Of a stretch of 64,000 nt of DNA, positions 51,515 through 59,806 are shown in pieces; within the stretch, counting starts at the first letter, position 1, and each line of letters starts with the position of its first letter. Source of the DNA: Winogradskyella wandonensis (GTDB lineage: Bacteria; Bacteroidota; Bacteroidia; Flavobacteriales; Flavobacteriaceae). The notes under the pieces are model-generated. The model did no database searches, had not been told where the DNA came from, and saw nothing but the letters and a program-made list of their open reading frames with translations. The translations under genes were made by a program, and so were the position numbers. The stretch covers positions 124,001-188,000 of the forward strand of contig NZ_SMGI01000003.1 of the NCBI RefSeq assembly GCF_004346845.1. The letters run 5' to 3'.

Positions 51515-52624
51515 TTAAGAAAACATATCTTTTACTTTCTCAAAAAACGATTTATCACCACTTTCTGGCTTTGGCTGAAAATGCTCATCCTCTCGCATAC
51601 TTTCGAAAAATTCTTTCTGTTTTTTGTTTAACGTTTTAGGTGTCCAAACGTTAACATGCACCAATAAATCGCCTTTACCATAACCATTTACGCTTGGAAT
51701 TCCTTTTCCTCTTAAACGTAAAATTTTACCAGATTGCACACCTGGCTCAATTTTAATACGAACCTTTCCTGTAACTGTATCAATCTCTGTTGACGTTCCT
51801 AGTACAGCGTCTGGTAAACTTACATATAAATCGTAATGGAGATTATCGCCCTCACGTTTCAAAGTTGGGTGCTCCTCTTCTTGAATAGCAACTAATAAAT
51901 CACCTGCTATACCATTTCCAGGAGCGGCATTACCTTTGCCCGTAACTTTAAGTTGCATACCATCTACAACTCCAGCAGGAATCTTTACACTTACTGTTTC
52001 TTCTTTAACAACCAAACCTTGTGCGTCTGCATCTGATGGCTTCTTGTCGATACTTTGACCGGCTCCGCCACAGGTTGGACAAGTCGTTGCAGTTTGCATA
52101 CGTCCTAAGATTGTATTGGTTACTCGTGTCACTTGACCTTGCCCATTACAGGTACTGCAGGTTCTGTAAGACACGCCGTCTGCTTGTACTTTACGCTTGA
52201 CTTTTATCTTCTTTTCTACACCATTTGCGATATCTTCAAGAGATAATTTTACACGAATACGAAGATTACTTCCTTTGACTACACGACGTCCGCCGCCACC
52301 AAAACCACTAAAGCCTCCACCGCCAAAGGCTCCACCGAAAATATCACCAAATTGACTGAATATGTCGTCCATATTCATACCGCCACCGCCAAAGCCTCCA
52401 CCTTCAAAAGCCTGGTGACCAAACTGGTCGTATTTGGCACGTTTATCCTCGTTACCTAAAACTTCGTAAGCTTCTGCTGCTTTTTTGAATTTCTCTTCAG
52501 CTTCTTTATCATCCGGATTTTTATCTGGATGGTATTTTAAAGCCATTTTTCTGTAGGCCTTCTTTATCTCCGCTGCAGATGCACTTTTGCTTACACCTAA
52601 TATGTCGTAAAAATCTTCTTTCAT
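51515..52624 (-). CDS. dnaJ: chaperone DnaJ with reduced zinc-binding domain
   Basis: This 369-residue Hsp40 co-chaperone activates DnaK. The J domain ([37 protein letters not shown], with HPD near residue 33) is followed by a Gly/Phe region, the zinc domain and the C-terminal substrate domains. Only two CxxCxGxG motifs are present, CSTCNGQG and CPTCGGAG, where canonical DnaJ has four. The missing ones correspond to motifs 1 and 4 (zinc centre I), leaving centre II. I start at ATG 52624; a GTG one codon earlier is possible. grpE ends 7 bp upstream, so they are co-transcribed. Confidence 0.95.
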   Translation of the reverse strand: MKEDFYDILGVSKSASAAEIKKAYRKMALKYHPDKNPDDKEAEEKFKKAAEAYEVLGNEDKRAKYDQFGHQAFEGGGFGGGGMNMDDIFSQFGDIFGGAFGGGGFSGFGGGGRRVVKGSNLRIRVKLSLEDIANGVEKKIKVKRKVQADGVSYRTCSTCNGQGQVTRVTNTILGRMQTATTCPTCGGAGQSIDKKPSDADAQGLVVKEETVSVKIPAGVVDGMQLKVTGKGNAAPGNGIAGDLLVAIQEEEHPTLKREGDNLHYDLYVSLPDAVLGTSTEIDTVTGKVRIKIEPGVQSGKILRLRGKGIPSVNGYGKGDLLVHVNVWTPKTLNKKQKEFFESMREDEHFQPKPESGDKSFFEKVKDMFS

Positions 52625-52631
52625 CACTTAA

Positions 52632-53183
52632 TTATTGTCCGATAACCACTTTTGGAAAGCGAATGACTTTATCTCCTAACTTATAACCGCGTTCTACAAC
52701 ATCGATAATTTTCCCTTTTAAATCTTCACTAGGTGCCGGAATTTGTGTAACAGCTTCGTGGTCATCTGCATTAAAATCATCGCCTTTATTGACTTCAATT
52801 TTGGCTAAACCTTTTTGCTCTAATGTATTTATTAATTTGTTGTAAATAAGCAATACACCTTTACGTAATTCTTCGGCTTCTTTGTCTTCTTCAATATGCA
52901 TTAATGCGCGCTCGAAATCATCTAGCACAGGCAGCATAGCTATCATTACATCTTGACTAGCTGTTTTAAATAGCTCAATACGTTCTTTTGTTGTACGCTT
53001 TTTATAATTTTCGAACTCTGCAAACAAACGCATAAACTTATCTTTCTCTGCCGCGAGTTCGTCTTGTAATTTTTCCTCTTCAGATTTAGACGCTTCTACT
53101 TGTGCTTCACCTTCAAGCGTTTCTGTATCTTTAACTTCTAATTCTGGTGTTTCTATCTCTTGGTTTTTATCTTTTTTGCCCAT
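52632..53183 (-). CDS. grpE: nucleotide exchange factor GrpE
   Basis: This 183-residue DnaK nucleotide-exchange factor has an acidic disordered N-terminus, a long coiled-coil helix (EEKLQDELAAEKDKFMRLFAEFENYKKRTTKER at about residues 36-70) with the FENYKKR motif, LPVLDDFERAL near residue 88, and the C-terminal beta domain (HEAVTQIPAP, GYKLGDKVIRFPKVVIGQ). All are family hallmarks. First gene of the grpE-dnaJ pair, with a promoter at 53223-53254. Confidence 0.96.
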   Translation of the reverse strand: MGKKDKNQEIETPELEVKDTETLEGEAQVEASKSEEEKLQDELAAEKDKFMRLFAEFENYKKRTTKERIELFKTASQDVMIAMLPVLDDFERALMHIEEDKEAEELRKGVLLIYNKLINTLEQKGLAKIEVNKGDDFNADDHEAVTQIPAPSEDLKGKIIDVVERGYKLGDKVIRFPKVVIGQ

Positions 53184-53222
53184 TGTTTTAGACTAATTTT
53201 TAAATCTTCGATTTACGAAAGG

Positions 53223-53254
53223 CAAAAGTACTGCCAATATTCAAAAAATGTCAA
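53223..53254 (-). promoter_or_regulatory. promoter of grpE-dnaJ
   Basis: On the minus strand TTG (53254-53252), a 21-bp gap, and TACTTTTG (53230-53223) fit the flavobacterial consensus. The grpE ATG is 39 bases downstream. No CIRCE-type inverted repeat is visible. Confidence 0.6.
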
Positions 53255-53290
53255 AATGTCACAGGTTTTTTTCACTTCGGTTTATTTCAT

Positions 53291-53320
53291 AAAAAAACAC
53301 CTACTTTTCAGCAGGTGTTT
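53291..53320 (-). terminator. intrinsic terminator of the fasciclin gene
   Basis: On the minus strand AAACACCTGCT and AGTAGGTGTTT form an 11-bp stem with one G-T pair and a GAAA tetraloop, then a run of T residues. It lies 31 bases after the fasciclin stop and ahead of the grpE promoter. Confidence 0.88.
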
Positions 53321-53351
53321 CTCTTCTTCATAGCAGTTTTTCCTAATCTAA

Positions 53352-53864
53352 CTATTTAGGCATTACTACTGTGTCAATTACGTGAATTATACCATTACTT
53401 GCCTTTACATCTGTTGCCACTATTTCACTATAATTACCGTTTTGGTCTTTTAACCAGATTTTTCCGTCTTTAGACATCACGGTTAATACTTGTCCGTTAA
53501 GTCCTTTGACCTCAACTTTTCCGTTATTCTTTTTTAAGGCAGCTACCACATCACTTGCCATTAATTTAGATGGTACAACGTGGTATGTTAAGATATTTGC
53601 TAGAGCTTTTTTGTTTTCTGGTTTAAGTAAGTTACCTAAGGTAGCTTGGTCTATTTTACCAAATGCTGCATTTGTCGGCGCAAATACTGTAAATGGGCCA
53701 TCTCCTTGGAGTGCTGATACTAAATCTGCCGCTTTTAATGCAGTGACTAGTGTAGAGAAATCTTCGTTACCGACGGCAACATCGACAATTGTTTTTTGTG
53801 CTGTAGCTGCTGTACTTAATGTTAATGCAGTTACCATACTAAAAATAAAAACTAACTTTTTCAT
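53352..53864 (-). CDS. secreted fasciclin domain protein
   Basis: This 170-residue protein is a signal peptide (KKLVFIFSMVTALTLSTAATAQ) plus one FAS1 domain: FSTLVTALKAADLVSAL, the H1 motif GPFTVFAPTNAAFGKI near residue 57, LLKPENKKALANILTYHVVPSK near 85-105 with the conserved YH, and the H2-like ASNGIIHVIDTVVMP at the end. FAS1 domains mediate cell-surface or matrix adhesion. It is divergent from an ECF sigma/anti-sigma operon 107 bp away, an arrangement that parallels mycobacterial SigK-controlled MPT70/MPT83. Confidence 0.93.
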   Translation of the reverse strand: MKKLVFIFSMVTALTLSTAATAQKTIVDVAVGNEDFSTLVTALKAADLVSALQGDGPFTVFAPTNAAFGKIDQATLGNLLKPENKKALANILTYHVVPSKLMASDVVAALKKNNGKVEVKGLNGQVLTVMSKDGKIWLKDQNGNYSEIVATDVKASNGIIHVIDTVVMPK

Positions 53865-53971
53865 AATTTTTTTGTTTTAAGGATTATTGGTTAAATGTTT
53901 TAAACACATTTTTTTCGTTTTGATGTGCTTTCATTTATATTTACACAACACTATTTGCCTTGGATGAGCAG

Positions 53972-54547
53972 ATGGATACATTTGGCAAATCTTTAACATT
54001 AATGCAAGACAACGCACTTCTTATTAAACAACTACAAGCTAAAGACGAGCGTGCGTTATCTAAACTCTACGATAATTATTCTGGTGCACTTTACAGCGTG
54101 ATTCTTAAAATGATTAAAGATGAAGGCATTGCTCAAGACCTTTTACAGGAAACCTTTATAACCATTTGGGATAAATCCCATCAGTACAGTGCAGAAAAAG
54201 GACGGTTTTACACCTGGGCTTACCGTATTGCGAAGAACAAAGTGTTAAATTTTATTAGAAAACGTGATATTCTCATCCAAAAAGAAGATTTAAGTGTATA
54301 TAAAATCGAAGAAGAACCTGTAACATTTGATGATGAATTTTTGAAGCTAAAAGGCGCTATCAATAAATTAGAAACGCACCACCAAAAAGCAATAGAATTA
54401 GTATATTTTAAAGGATTAACGCATCGTGAAGCACATAAAGATATGGATGTTCCTTTGGGGACATTTAAATCATACATACAGCAAGCATTGCGACAATTAA
54501 AAAGTATTTACGGAGAACTTTTATCGGTATTATTTTTGATTATGTAA
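53972..54547 (+). CDS. ECF RNA polymerase sigma factor (SigK-like context)
   Basis: This ~191-residue group 4 sigma factor has region 2 (LIKQLQAKDERALSKLYDNYSGALYSVILKMI, DLLQETFITIWDKS, RFYTWAYRIAKNKVLNFIRKR, residues ~20-105) and region 4 (LETHHQKAIELVYFKGLTHREAHKDMDVPLGTFKSYIQQALRQLK, ~130-175). The start is uncertain: ATG 53972 is used, but ATG 54002 is also in frame and a TATATTTA box lies just upstream at 53937. The anti-sigma gene follows after 2 bp. Confidence 0.9.
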   Translation: MDTFGKSLTLMQDNALLIKQLQAKDERALSKLYDNYSGALYSVILKMIKDEGIAQDLLQETFITIWDKSHQYSAEKGRFYTWAYRIAKNKVLNFIRKRDILIQKEDLSVYKIEEEPVTFDDEFLKLKGAINKLETHHQKAIELVYFKGLTHREAHKDMDVPLGTFKSYIQQALRQLKSIYGELLSVLFLIM

Positions 54548-54549
54548 CA

Positions 54550-55332
54550 ATGAAGATGAAGACGACAAAAGACAACATATTACAAGAAGGCTTACTAGAA
54601 CAGTATGTTTTGGGGGAACTCGATGCTACACAAGAAAAAAGTATTGAGCAACTCCGTATGTCTGATAAAGACATTGCCAACAAACTTGATAGTATCGAAA
54701 GAAATTTCGAAAAAATAGGCTTAGAAAATGCTATTGCTCCACCTGCTGGGGTTAAAGTGAATCTTCTTACTAAGGTTAGCAACTTTAGTGAATCAGTTGA
54801 AGAAAAGCCGAACTCTTATAAACTTTGGTTAGGTATAGCCGCAAGTTTTGCTACATTTCTTTTATTAGGGTCTTTATGGTTATATTCAGAATTAAACACA
54901 GTAAAAGAAGAATTAGACATTGTTGGTAATCAAAATGAAGCTTTGCAAAAAGATTTAGAAGGACTTACTAAAAGCTACAACGAAACAAACAAATGGTATA
55001 CAGCAATTTCTAATCCAGACACAGAGCAATATATCTTAAGAGGAAATATACAATTACCCGACGCCAAAATTGTAAGCTATGTTAATCATACCAATAAAAC
55101 TGTAATAATTAACACGCAAAAGCTTCCTGAATTAGACAAAGACCATGACTACCAAATGTGGGCAGATGTCGATGGTGAAATGATTGATATGGGTGTTATC
55201 GCTAAAGACAAGTCGTTAATGGCAATGACCTATATAGATAATGCCGAGTCTCTTAATATTACCATTGAACCTGCTGGTGGAAACGACCATCCAACAGTTG
55301 AGCGTTTAATATCTAATGTGTATTTAGATTAA
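54550..55332 (+). CDS. RskA-like membrane anti-sigma factor
   Basis: This 260-residue protein has a cytoplasmic N-terminal anti-sigma-like segment (LLEQYVLGELDATQEKSIEQLRMSDKDIANKLDSIE, residues ~10-45) and a single transmembrane helix (LWLGIAASFATFLLLGSLWLYSEL, ~92-115). A short coiled coil follows, then an extracytoplasmic RskA-type domain with DYQMWADVDGEMIDMGVIA and MTYIDNAESLNITIEPAGGNDHPT near the C-terminus. It should hold the upstream ECF sigma at the membrane until signalled. Cotranscribed with the sigma gene. The second ATG at 54556 is an alternative start. Confidence 0.88.
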   Translation: MKMKTTKDNILQEGLLEQYVLGELDATQEKSIEQLRMSDKDIANKLDSIERNFEKIGLENAIAPPAGVKVNLLTKVSNFSESVEEKPNSYKLWLGIAASFATFLLLGSLWLYSELNTVKEELDIVGNQNEALQKDLEGLTKSYNETNKWYTAISNPDTEQYILRGNIQLPDAKIVSYVNHTNKTVIINTQKLPELDKDHDYQMWADVDGEMIDMGVIAKDKSLMAMTYIDNAESLNITIEPAGGNDHPTVERLISNVYLD

Positions 55333-55338
55333 GTAAGG

Positions 55339-55380
55339 TTCTCGATACGATTTTCTAAAAGGAAATCACTCGAACAGTCG
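55339..55380. repeat. REP-like palindromic intergenic element
   Basis: The sequence has a TCTCGATACGA opening, a stem formed by GATTTTC (55349-55355) and GGAAATC (55361-55367) with one G-T pair, and an ACTCGAAC end. It resembles TCGA-rich dispersed elements seen in flavobacterial intergenic DNA. It lies directly after the anti-sigma stop and could also serve as a weak terminator. Confidence 0.45.
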
Positions 55381-55398
55381 ACGACATTTATTTTATTC

Positions 55399-55406
55399 TA
55401 CCTTTG
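55399..55406 (+). promoter_or_regulatory. -7 promoter box for the DEAD-box helicase gene
   Basis: TACCTTTG matches TAnnTTTG exactly, 16 bases ahead of the ATG at 55423. No TTG was seen at the correct upstream distance. Confidence 0.5.
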
Positions 55407-55422
55407 TGGCAAACACGAATAG

Positions 55423-56658
55423 ATGTCATTCAAAGACTTACCATTAAATAAACCATTATTACGTGCTGTTGTAGAATCGGGTTATACCGAACCCACATTA
55501 ATTCAGCAACGATGCATTCCGCATATCATTGAGAAGAAAGACGTGGTAGCTTCTGCACAAACAGGAACCGGTAAAACGGCAGCTTTTGCCTTACCCATTT
55601 TACAATTGTTGTTTGATAAGCAAGACGCACCAAAGCGTGGCAAAAAAATCCGTGCACTAGTAGTAAGTCCAACTAGGGAATTAGCTGTACAGATAAATGA
55701 AAACTTTAAAACCTACTCAAAACATACAAATTTAAGGTCAACAGTTATATTTGGTGGCACTTCAATAGAACCACAAATTGACGTTTTGAAGAAAGGTATT
55801 GACATCTTAATTGCAACACCCGGACGTTTATTGGACTTACACAAACAAGATTATATAAATCTCGATTATATTGAAACTTTAGTTCTCGATGAAGCCGATT
55901 TAATGCTAGATATGGGCTTTATTGACGATGTAAAAAAGATTGAACGTTTGTGCCCTGAAGACAGACAAACATTATTATTCTCAGCTACGATTCCGTATAA
56001 GGTAGAACAATTGGCAAATTCTATATTAAAAGAGCCAATCCGTGTAGATGTGACGCCATCTAAATCGGTAGCAACTGCCATTAATCAGATGTTGTATTAT
56101 GTGCCAAAACGCAATAAAATGGAATTGTGTTTACATCTATTACGAAACACAGTAAAAGGCAATATCCTCATATTTCGACGCACTAAATTTGGTGTAGATA
56201 AGCTTGAAAAAACTCTACAAAAAAACGGTTATAAAGTCGACAGTATTCATGGTGATAAAAACCAAAGCGATAGACAAACCGCACTAAATAAATTCAAAAA
56301 TGGCTATGTAAAAATACTGATAGCTACTGACGTTGCCGCTCGTGGGATTGACATAAATGAACTCGATTCTGTTATTAATTTTGACATGCCAAATGTACCC
56401 GACACTTACGTGCACAGAATTGGACGTACAGGTCGTGCTGGAAATGTCGGTACTGCATATTCATTGTGTTCTGCAGATGAAAAGAGTTATGTAAAGAAAA
56501 TACAAGAGTCAATAAATATTCAAATTCCTGTTGAGGAAAATCATCCTTATCCCTTAGACCCAAAGGCGAAACCAATTGTTCACAAAAAGAAAGGTAGTAA
56601 GTACAAAAAAGGACGTAAAGGCGAAGGGTCTAAAAAAAAGAAGAAGCGATGGTATTAA
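55423..56658 (+). CDS. DEAD-box RNA helicase, RhlE-like
   Basis: This 411-residue ATP-dependent RNA helicase shows all core motifs in order: the Q motif (YTEPTLIQQRCIP), Walker A SAQTGTGKTAA near residue 45, PTRELA, GG, TPGRLLDL, VLDEADLMLDMGF near residue 155, SAT, then the second domain with FRRTKFGVDKL, ATDVAARGIDI near residue 308 and HRIGRTGRAG. The C-terminus is a short basic tail (KKGRKGEGSKKKKKRWY) typical of RhlE. Likely acts in ribosome assembly or mRNA turnover. Confidence 0.94.
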   Translation: MSFKDLPLNKPLLRAVVESGYTEPTLIQQRCIPHIIEKKDVVASAQTGTGKTAAFALPILQLLFDKQDAPKRGKKIRALVVSPTRELAVQINENFKTYSKHTNLRSTVIFGGTSIEPQIDVLKKGIDILIATPGRLLDLHKQDYINLDYIETLVLDEADLMLDMGFIDDVKKIERLCPEDRQTLLFSATIPYKVEQLANSILKEPIRVDVTPSKSVATAINQMLYYVPKRNKMELCLHLLRNTVKGNILIFRRTKFGVDKLEKTLQKNGYKVDSIHGDKNQSDRQTALNKFKNGYVKILIATDVAARGIDINELDSVINFDMPNVPDTYVHRIGRTGRAGNVGTAYSLCSADEKSYVKKIQESINIQIPVEENHPYPLDPKAKPIVHKKKGSKYKKGRKGEGSKKKKKRWY

Positions 56659-56729
56659 TTTTTAGACCGCTAGCGCTGTTAGAAGTTAGACTGCTTCGCT
56701 TTTAAAACGCTTTGCTGTTAGATTTTAAC

Positions 56730-56778
56730 ATGAGAGATTACATTCAGACTATTGATTTTCTGATGTCTAATCTCTCAT
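56730..56778. terminator. bidirectional terminator hairpin between convergent genes
   Basis: ATGAGAGATTA (56730-56740) and TAATCTCTCAT (56768-56778) form an 11-bp perfect stem; the inner bases TCAGA/TCTGA add more pairing. It lies between the helicase and the convergent secreted-protein operon. Confidence 0.75.
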
Positions 56779-56804
56779 TTCTATTCTCTATCTTCAATTT
56801 TTAT

Positions 56805-57449
56805 CTACTCAAACGTCATTTCGAATAACAAATAATGTTTTATCCCAAATTTACTTCCCCAATTCTCTAAGTCTTTACCTGCTGTACCAACCTCGCACCA
56901 TGATTTTGACCCATCTTCGCGTTCATATGGTAAAATGTAAGCCAGTAAATAAAACGGCTTGTTATACTGAATGTCTAGATTACTTTCATCCGCAATGTTG
57001 CGTAAGCTGTAATCTTTAGATTTTGTGGCTTTAAATTCTTTGTTTGTGCTAAAACGAGGGAATTTAAATTTCATCTGCAGTTTGTTATCAACGTGCTTTG
57101 CCAAAATTCTCATCTTAAGCTCTCCCTTTTTTAAAGTTGCAAATTGCGGAACGCCTAAGTTTTTACTGTCAACAACTACAGATTCTGATTTTACTTTACC
57201 ATTCCAGATCTCCTTAACGGTAATTTTATAAGCTTTTCCTTTTAACTCTTCACCTTCAAAATTTATTTTCATATAGTCGATTCCTTCAAAATCGAGAATA
57301 TCACTTAACTCATAATTATCGGATGAATAATCTGTGGTCATTTTTAAGCCTGAAGGCGCTTTAATCTCTACTAACTCTTCTTGACTTTGTTGTGCTGTTA
57401 AACTGCTGAAGCAAATTAATGCAACAGCCAATACTTGTAGTTTTCTCAT
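56805..57449 (-). CDS. exported protein of unknown function
   Basis: This 214-residue protein starts with a signal peptide (RKLQVLAVALICFSSLTAQ). The rest is predicted beta-rich with charged loops: IKAPSGLKMTTDYSSDNYEL, YMKINFEGEELKGKAYKITVKEIWNGKV, LKMRILAKHVDNKLQMKFKFPRF and a final GIKHYLLFEMTFE. There is one Cys and no anchor. I recognise no family. It is the last gene of the ECF operon starting at 59684, 3 bp after the gene at 57453, so it may be part of an envelope-stress or signal-responsive output. Confidence 0.72.
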   Translation of the reverse strand: MRKLQVLAVALICFSSLTAQQSQEELVEIKAPSGLKMTTDYSSDNYELSDILDFEGIDYMKINFEGEELKGKAYKITVKEIWNGKVKSESVVVDSKNLGVPQFATLKKGELKMRILAKHVDNKLQMKFKFPRFSTNKEFKATKSKDYSLRNIADESNLDIQYNKPFYLLAYILPYEREDGSKSWCEVGTAGKDLENWGSKFGIKHYLLFEMTFE

Positions 57450-57452
57450 GAT

Positions 57453-58646
57453 TTATTTATTAATTTTTTTGATTGAATCCTCGTGTGTGTAGATGATGCC
57501 ATGTACAATATCGAAGTAGATATCTCCAGACAATGCTTCGCCTGGATGTGGGTCTTTGGTCATCATGGTATATTTTTCTCCTGTTTTTGTAGGCTGAAGG
57601 TTTGCTACAAAATTCTGACCAATTATATTCTTAGTGTTATTTCCAATGACTTTCATACTATGATTTGTCTTTGGATAGAATAAATGGATTTTGGAATACT
57701 CAGAAAACAAACCGAAATGGTCAAAATCTTTAGACCAATTGTAAAACCAATATTCGCTATTAAAATCCGTGATTTTTGTTTGTTTGCCAATTTCACCGAT
57801 TTCAATTTTTGAAAATTCGGATTTGATTTCTGTTTGCGAAATAGACGCTATATTAGAATTGTAGACACTTTTCAGATTATACGTACCTCCTAAAATGCGT
57901 TCTGCATCAAAAGATAGCACGTTGTTTAGCTTTATGTTATTGTATAAATTCCTTAACTCTTCTACATTCAATTTTCCTTTGGTTTGGCTAATTGATAATT
58001 CGTTTTGTATTTCTCCCCCGAAGTATATGTTTGAATTTTCAGCATTAATATTCAATTTAATAAATGGTGGTATTTTAATAATAAACTTACTCTTCATGAT
58101 ATCAACTCGTTTACTACTTACTTCATTAAACATATTATTTCTATCATTTCCTTTAAAGAAGGTAAACTGTTGTAAAAACTGCTCCGGATTTGGTGTTCTA
58201 TTTCTTTGGATAACTTTTAATAAAGAATCTTTAGAAATTCTAACAACACTATCATTATCCGTTTTGGTTTTAATAGATGTGTTACTTGGTTTAAAAAGCA
58301 GTTTATCCTCATTGTCCACTGAATAATTAATGAGTTGTATTGCTTTGTTACTATTAACCTCAAGAGTTATATGATTATTGGATTGCGCCGTTTTAATACT
58401 AATCTTTTCCAAAGTCTCTGCTATCTGCTTTCTTGAATACCCTTTAAACTCCAAGGCATAATTTAAATGTAGTTTACCATCATTAGACTCCTCTATTCTT
58501 ACAGTAGTATTTTTAAAATTGAAAACCACGCTCATATCTTTTGTTGCAGGAATGGATTTCTTAAGAATATTCCTGTAGTCAAAGTCTTGACTATATAAGC
58601 TTACCGACGTGATGAATATCAGTAAGATTGTAAATAGATTTCTCAT
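57453..58646 (-). CDS. exported protein of unknown function, possibly DUF4097-like beta-helix
   Basis: This 397-residue protein has a signal peptide (RNLFTILLIFITSVSLYSQ). It then has repeated short strands such as VVFNFKNTTVRIEESNDGKLHLNYAL, FIIKIPPFIKLNINAENSNIYFGGEI, KGKLNVEELRNLYNNIKLNN and SKIEIGEIGKQTKITDFNSEYWFYN, the look of a short adhesin-like beta-helix of the DUF4097 kind. That is pattern inference only. It sits downstream of an ECF sigma and a membrane protein, with a 4-base overlap of start and stop, a common Bacteroidota layout. Confidence 0.7.
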   Translation of the reverse strand: MRNLFTILLIFITSVSLYSQDFDYRNILKKSIPATKDMSVVFNFKNTTVRIEESNDGKLHLNYALEFKGYSRKQIAETLEKISIKTAQSNNHITLEVNSNKAIQLINYSVDNEDKLLFKPSNTSIKTKTDNDSVVRISKDSLLKVIQRNRTPNPEQFLQQFTFFKGNDRNNMFNEVSSKRVDIMKSKFIIKIPPFIKLNINAENSNIYFGGEIQNELSISQTKGKLNVEELRNLYNNIKLNNVLSFDAERILGGTYNLKSVYNSNIASISQTEIKSEFSKIEIGEIGKQTKITDFNSEYWFYNWSKDFDHFGLFSEYSKIHLFYPKTNHSMKVIGNNTKNIIGQNFVANLQPTKTGEKYTMMTKDPHPGEALSGDIYFDIVHGIIYTHEDSIKKINK

Positions 58647-59152
58647 AATGTTCGTGGTTTTTGATTTAATATCTTGATGTGCTCTTGGATGTCTTTAAGC
58701 AATTGTAAACGTGTTTGTAGATTTTGTATTAGCATTTCTACAACAGCTATATTGTTAGTATCATTTTTAAATGCTATTGAAATCTCTTTGTAATCTTCAT
58801 CCAAATCCAATAGACGTTTTTCGTAGCGTTTTACCAAAACCGAATCTGTAGCAATAGCTTTAAAATTTTGCCATTCAGTTTCAATATTTGCTAGATATTC
58901 TTTTTCTACTTGGGCAACTTGCGCTACGAGCGGATTCTCTTCTGCTTCTGGTTTTTGCAAAGTAAAAAAGCCTACGGTTAGCGCAATTACAACCACTGCT
59001 GCTATTCGCAGAAATAGATAATTAGATTTGTTAGACTCATTAGATTTTTCAGAATTTAACTTGGCTAAAAATTCTTCGCGATGGTTTCTTGGTAACTCGT
59101 GTTTGGTGTCTTCAACCTCATTTTTAAATAATTCTCTAATATCTCGCTTCAT
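58643..59152 (-). CDS. single-pass membrane protein, putative anti-sigma factor
   Basis: This 169-residue protein has a charged cytoplasmic N-terminus (residues 1-44, with HREEFLAKLNSEK), one transmembrane helix (YLFLRIAAVVVIALTVGFFTL, ~45-65) and a helical extracytoplasmic domain with EKEYLANIETEWQNFKAIA and VEMLIQNLQTRLQLLKDIQEHI. It overlaps the ECF sigma gene by 17 bases and the next gene by 4. Position and topology suggest it controls the sigma factor, but there is no zinc-binding anti-sigma motif. Confidence 0.78.
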   Translation of the reverse strand: MKRDIRELFKNEVEDTKHELPRNHREEFLAKLNSEKSNESNKSNYLFLRIAAVVVIALTVGFFTLQKPEAEENPLVAQVAQVEKEYLANIETEWQNFKAIATDSVLVKRYEKRLLDLDEDYKEISIAFKNDTNNIAVVEMLIQNLQTRLQLLKDIQEHIKILNQKPRTL

Positions 59153-59684
59153 TATATCTTGTTTTAAGTAGTTCTTGTAATTGTTGTTTGGCGCGTCGTA
59201 GCTGTGTTCTAGATGTTTTTATGTTGATATCCAAAATCTCTGAAATTTCTTCGTGGTCGTAACCATCAATCAAGTAAAGTCTAATGACTAATCGGTATTT
59301 TTCTGGCAATTGAGTAATAGCTTCAACAATTTGCGTTTTAGTTATTGAGGTTTCAAACTGCCAATTGCTATCATCTACAATTTGAAGATTATCGGTTTCT
59401 AAAGATTCCGTTTCAAATTTATTTTTTCTAATGGTATCAATACATTGGTTAATGATTATTCGTTTTAACCAAACACCAAATGTTGATGTCTCCGTATAAT
59501 TTTCAATATTAAAAAACGCCTTCAAAAAGCCTTCTTGCATGGCGTCTTTAGCATCTTCCTTATTATTTAAATATCTACACGCTACATTATACATAGCCTC
59601 ACAATAACTATCATACACTTGCATCTGTGCTTTTTGGTTGCCGCGTTTGCAAGCATTGATAAGTTGATTGGTTTTGTTTTGCAT
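59136..59684 (-). CDS. ECF RNA polymerase sigma factor
   Basis: This 182-residue sigma-70 family ECF factor has region 2 with KRGNQKAQMQVYDSYCEAMYNVACRYL, DAKDAMQEGFLKAFFN and TFGVWLKRIIINQCIDTIRK (residues ~12-90). Region 4 has ITQLPEKYRLVIRLYLIDGYDHEEISEILDINIKTSRTQLRRAKQQLQELL (~118-170). Starting ATG at 59684 gives a normal N-terminus. An ECF-type promoter (TGAAAC, 16 bp, CGTT) lies 28-54 bases upstream, suggesting autoregulation of the four-gene operon. Confidence 0.93.
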   Translation of the reverse strand: MQNKTNQLINACKRGNQKAQMQVYDSYCEAMYNVACRYLNNKEDAKDAMQEGFLKAFFNIENYTETSTFGVWLKRIIINQCIDTIRKNKFETESLETDNLQIVDDSNWQFETSITKTQIVEAITQLPEKYRLVIRLYLIDGYDHEEISEILDINIKTSRTQLRRAKQQLQELLKTRYNEARY

Positions 59685-59712
59685 TTGTTTAGTTAGGTTC
59701 TCTACTTCTAAA

Positions 59713-59738
59713 AACGAGAAAAAATCATAAGAGTTTCA
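59713..59738 (-). promoter_or_regulatory. ECF-type promoter upstream of the sigma gene at 59684
   Basis: On the minus strand TGAAAC (59738-59733), a 16-bp gap and CGTT (59716-59713, within TCGTTTT) resemble the TGAAAC, 16 bp, CGTA/T class known for ECF sigmas such as SigW. It would let the sigma factor drive its own operon. Confidence 0.45.
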
Positions 59739-59806
59739 AAATGAATTAAAAAAATAGACATTTAATCTTAATATGATTAATTTTAATCGCTAATAAACCA
59801 CAACCC

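Noticed and set aside
57895-58326. 143-codon plus-strand frame
   Set aside because: It is antisense to the exported protein at 57453-58646. The hydrophobic look comes from the reverse complement of Lys- and Asn-rich codons.
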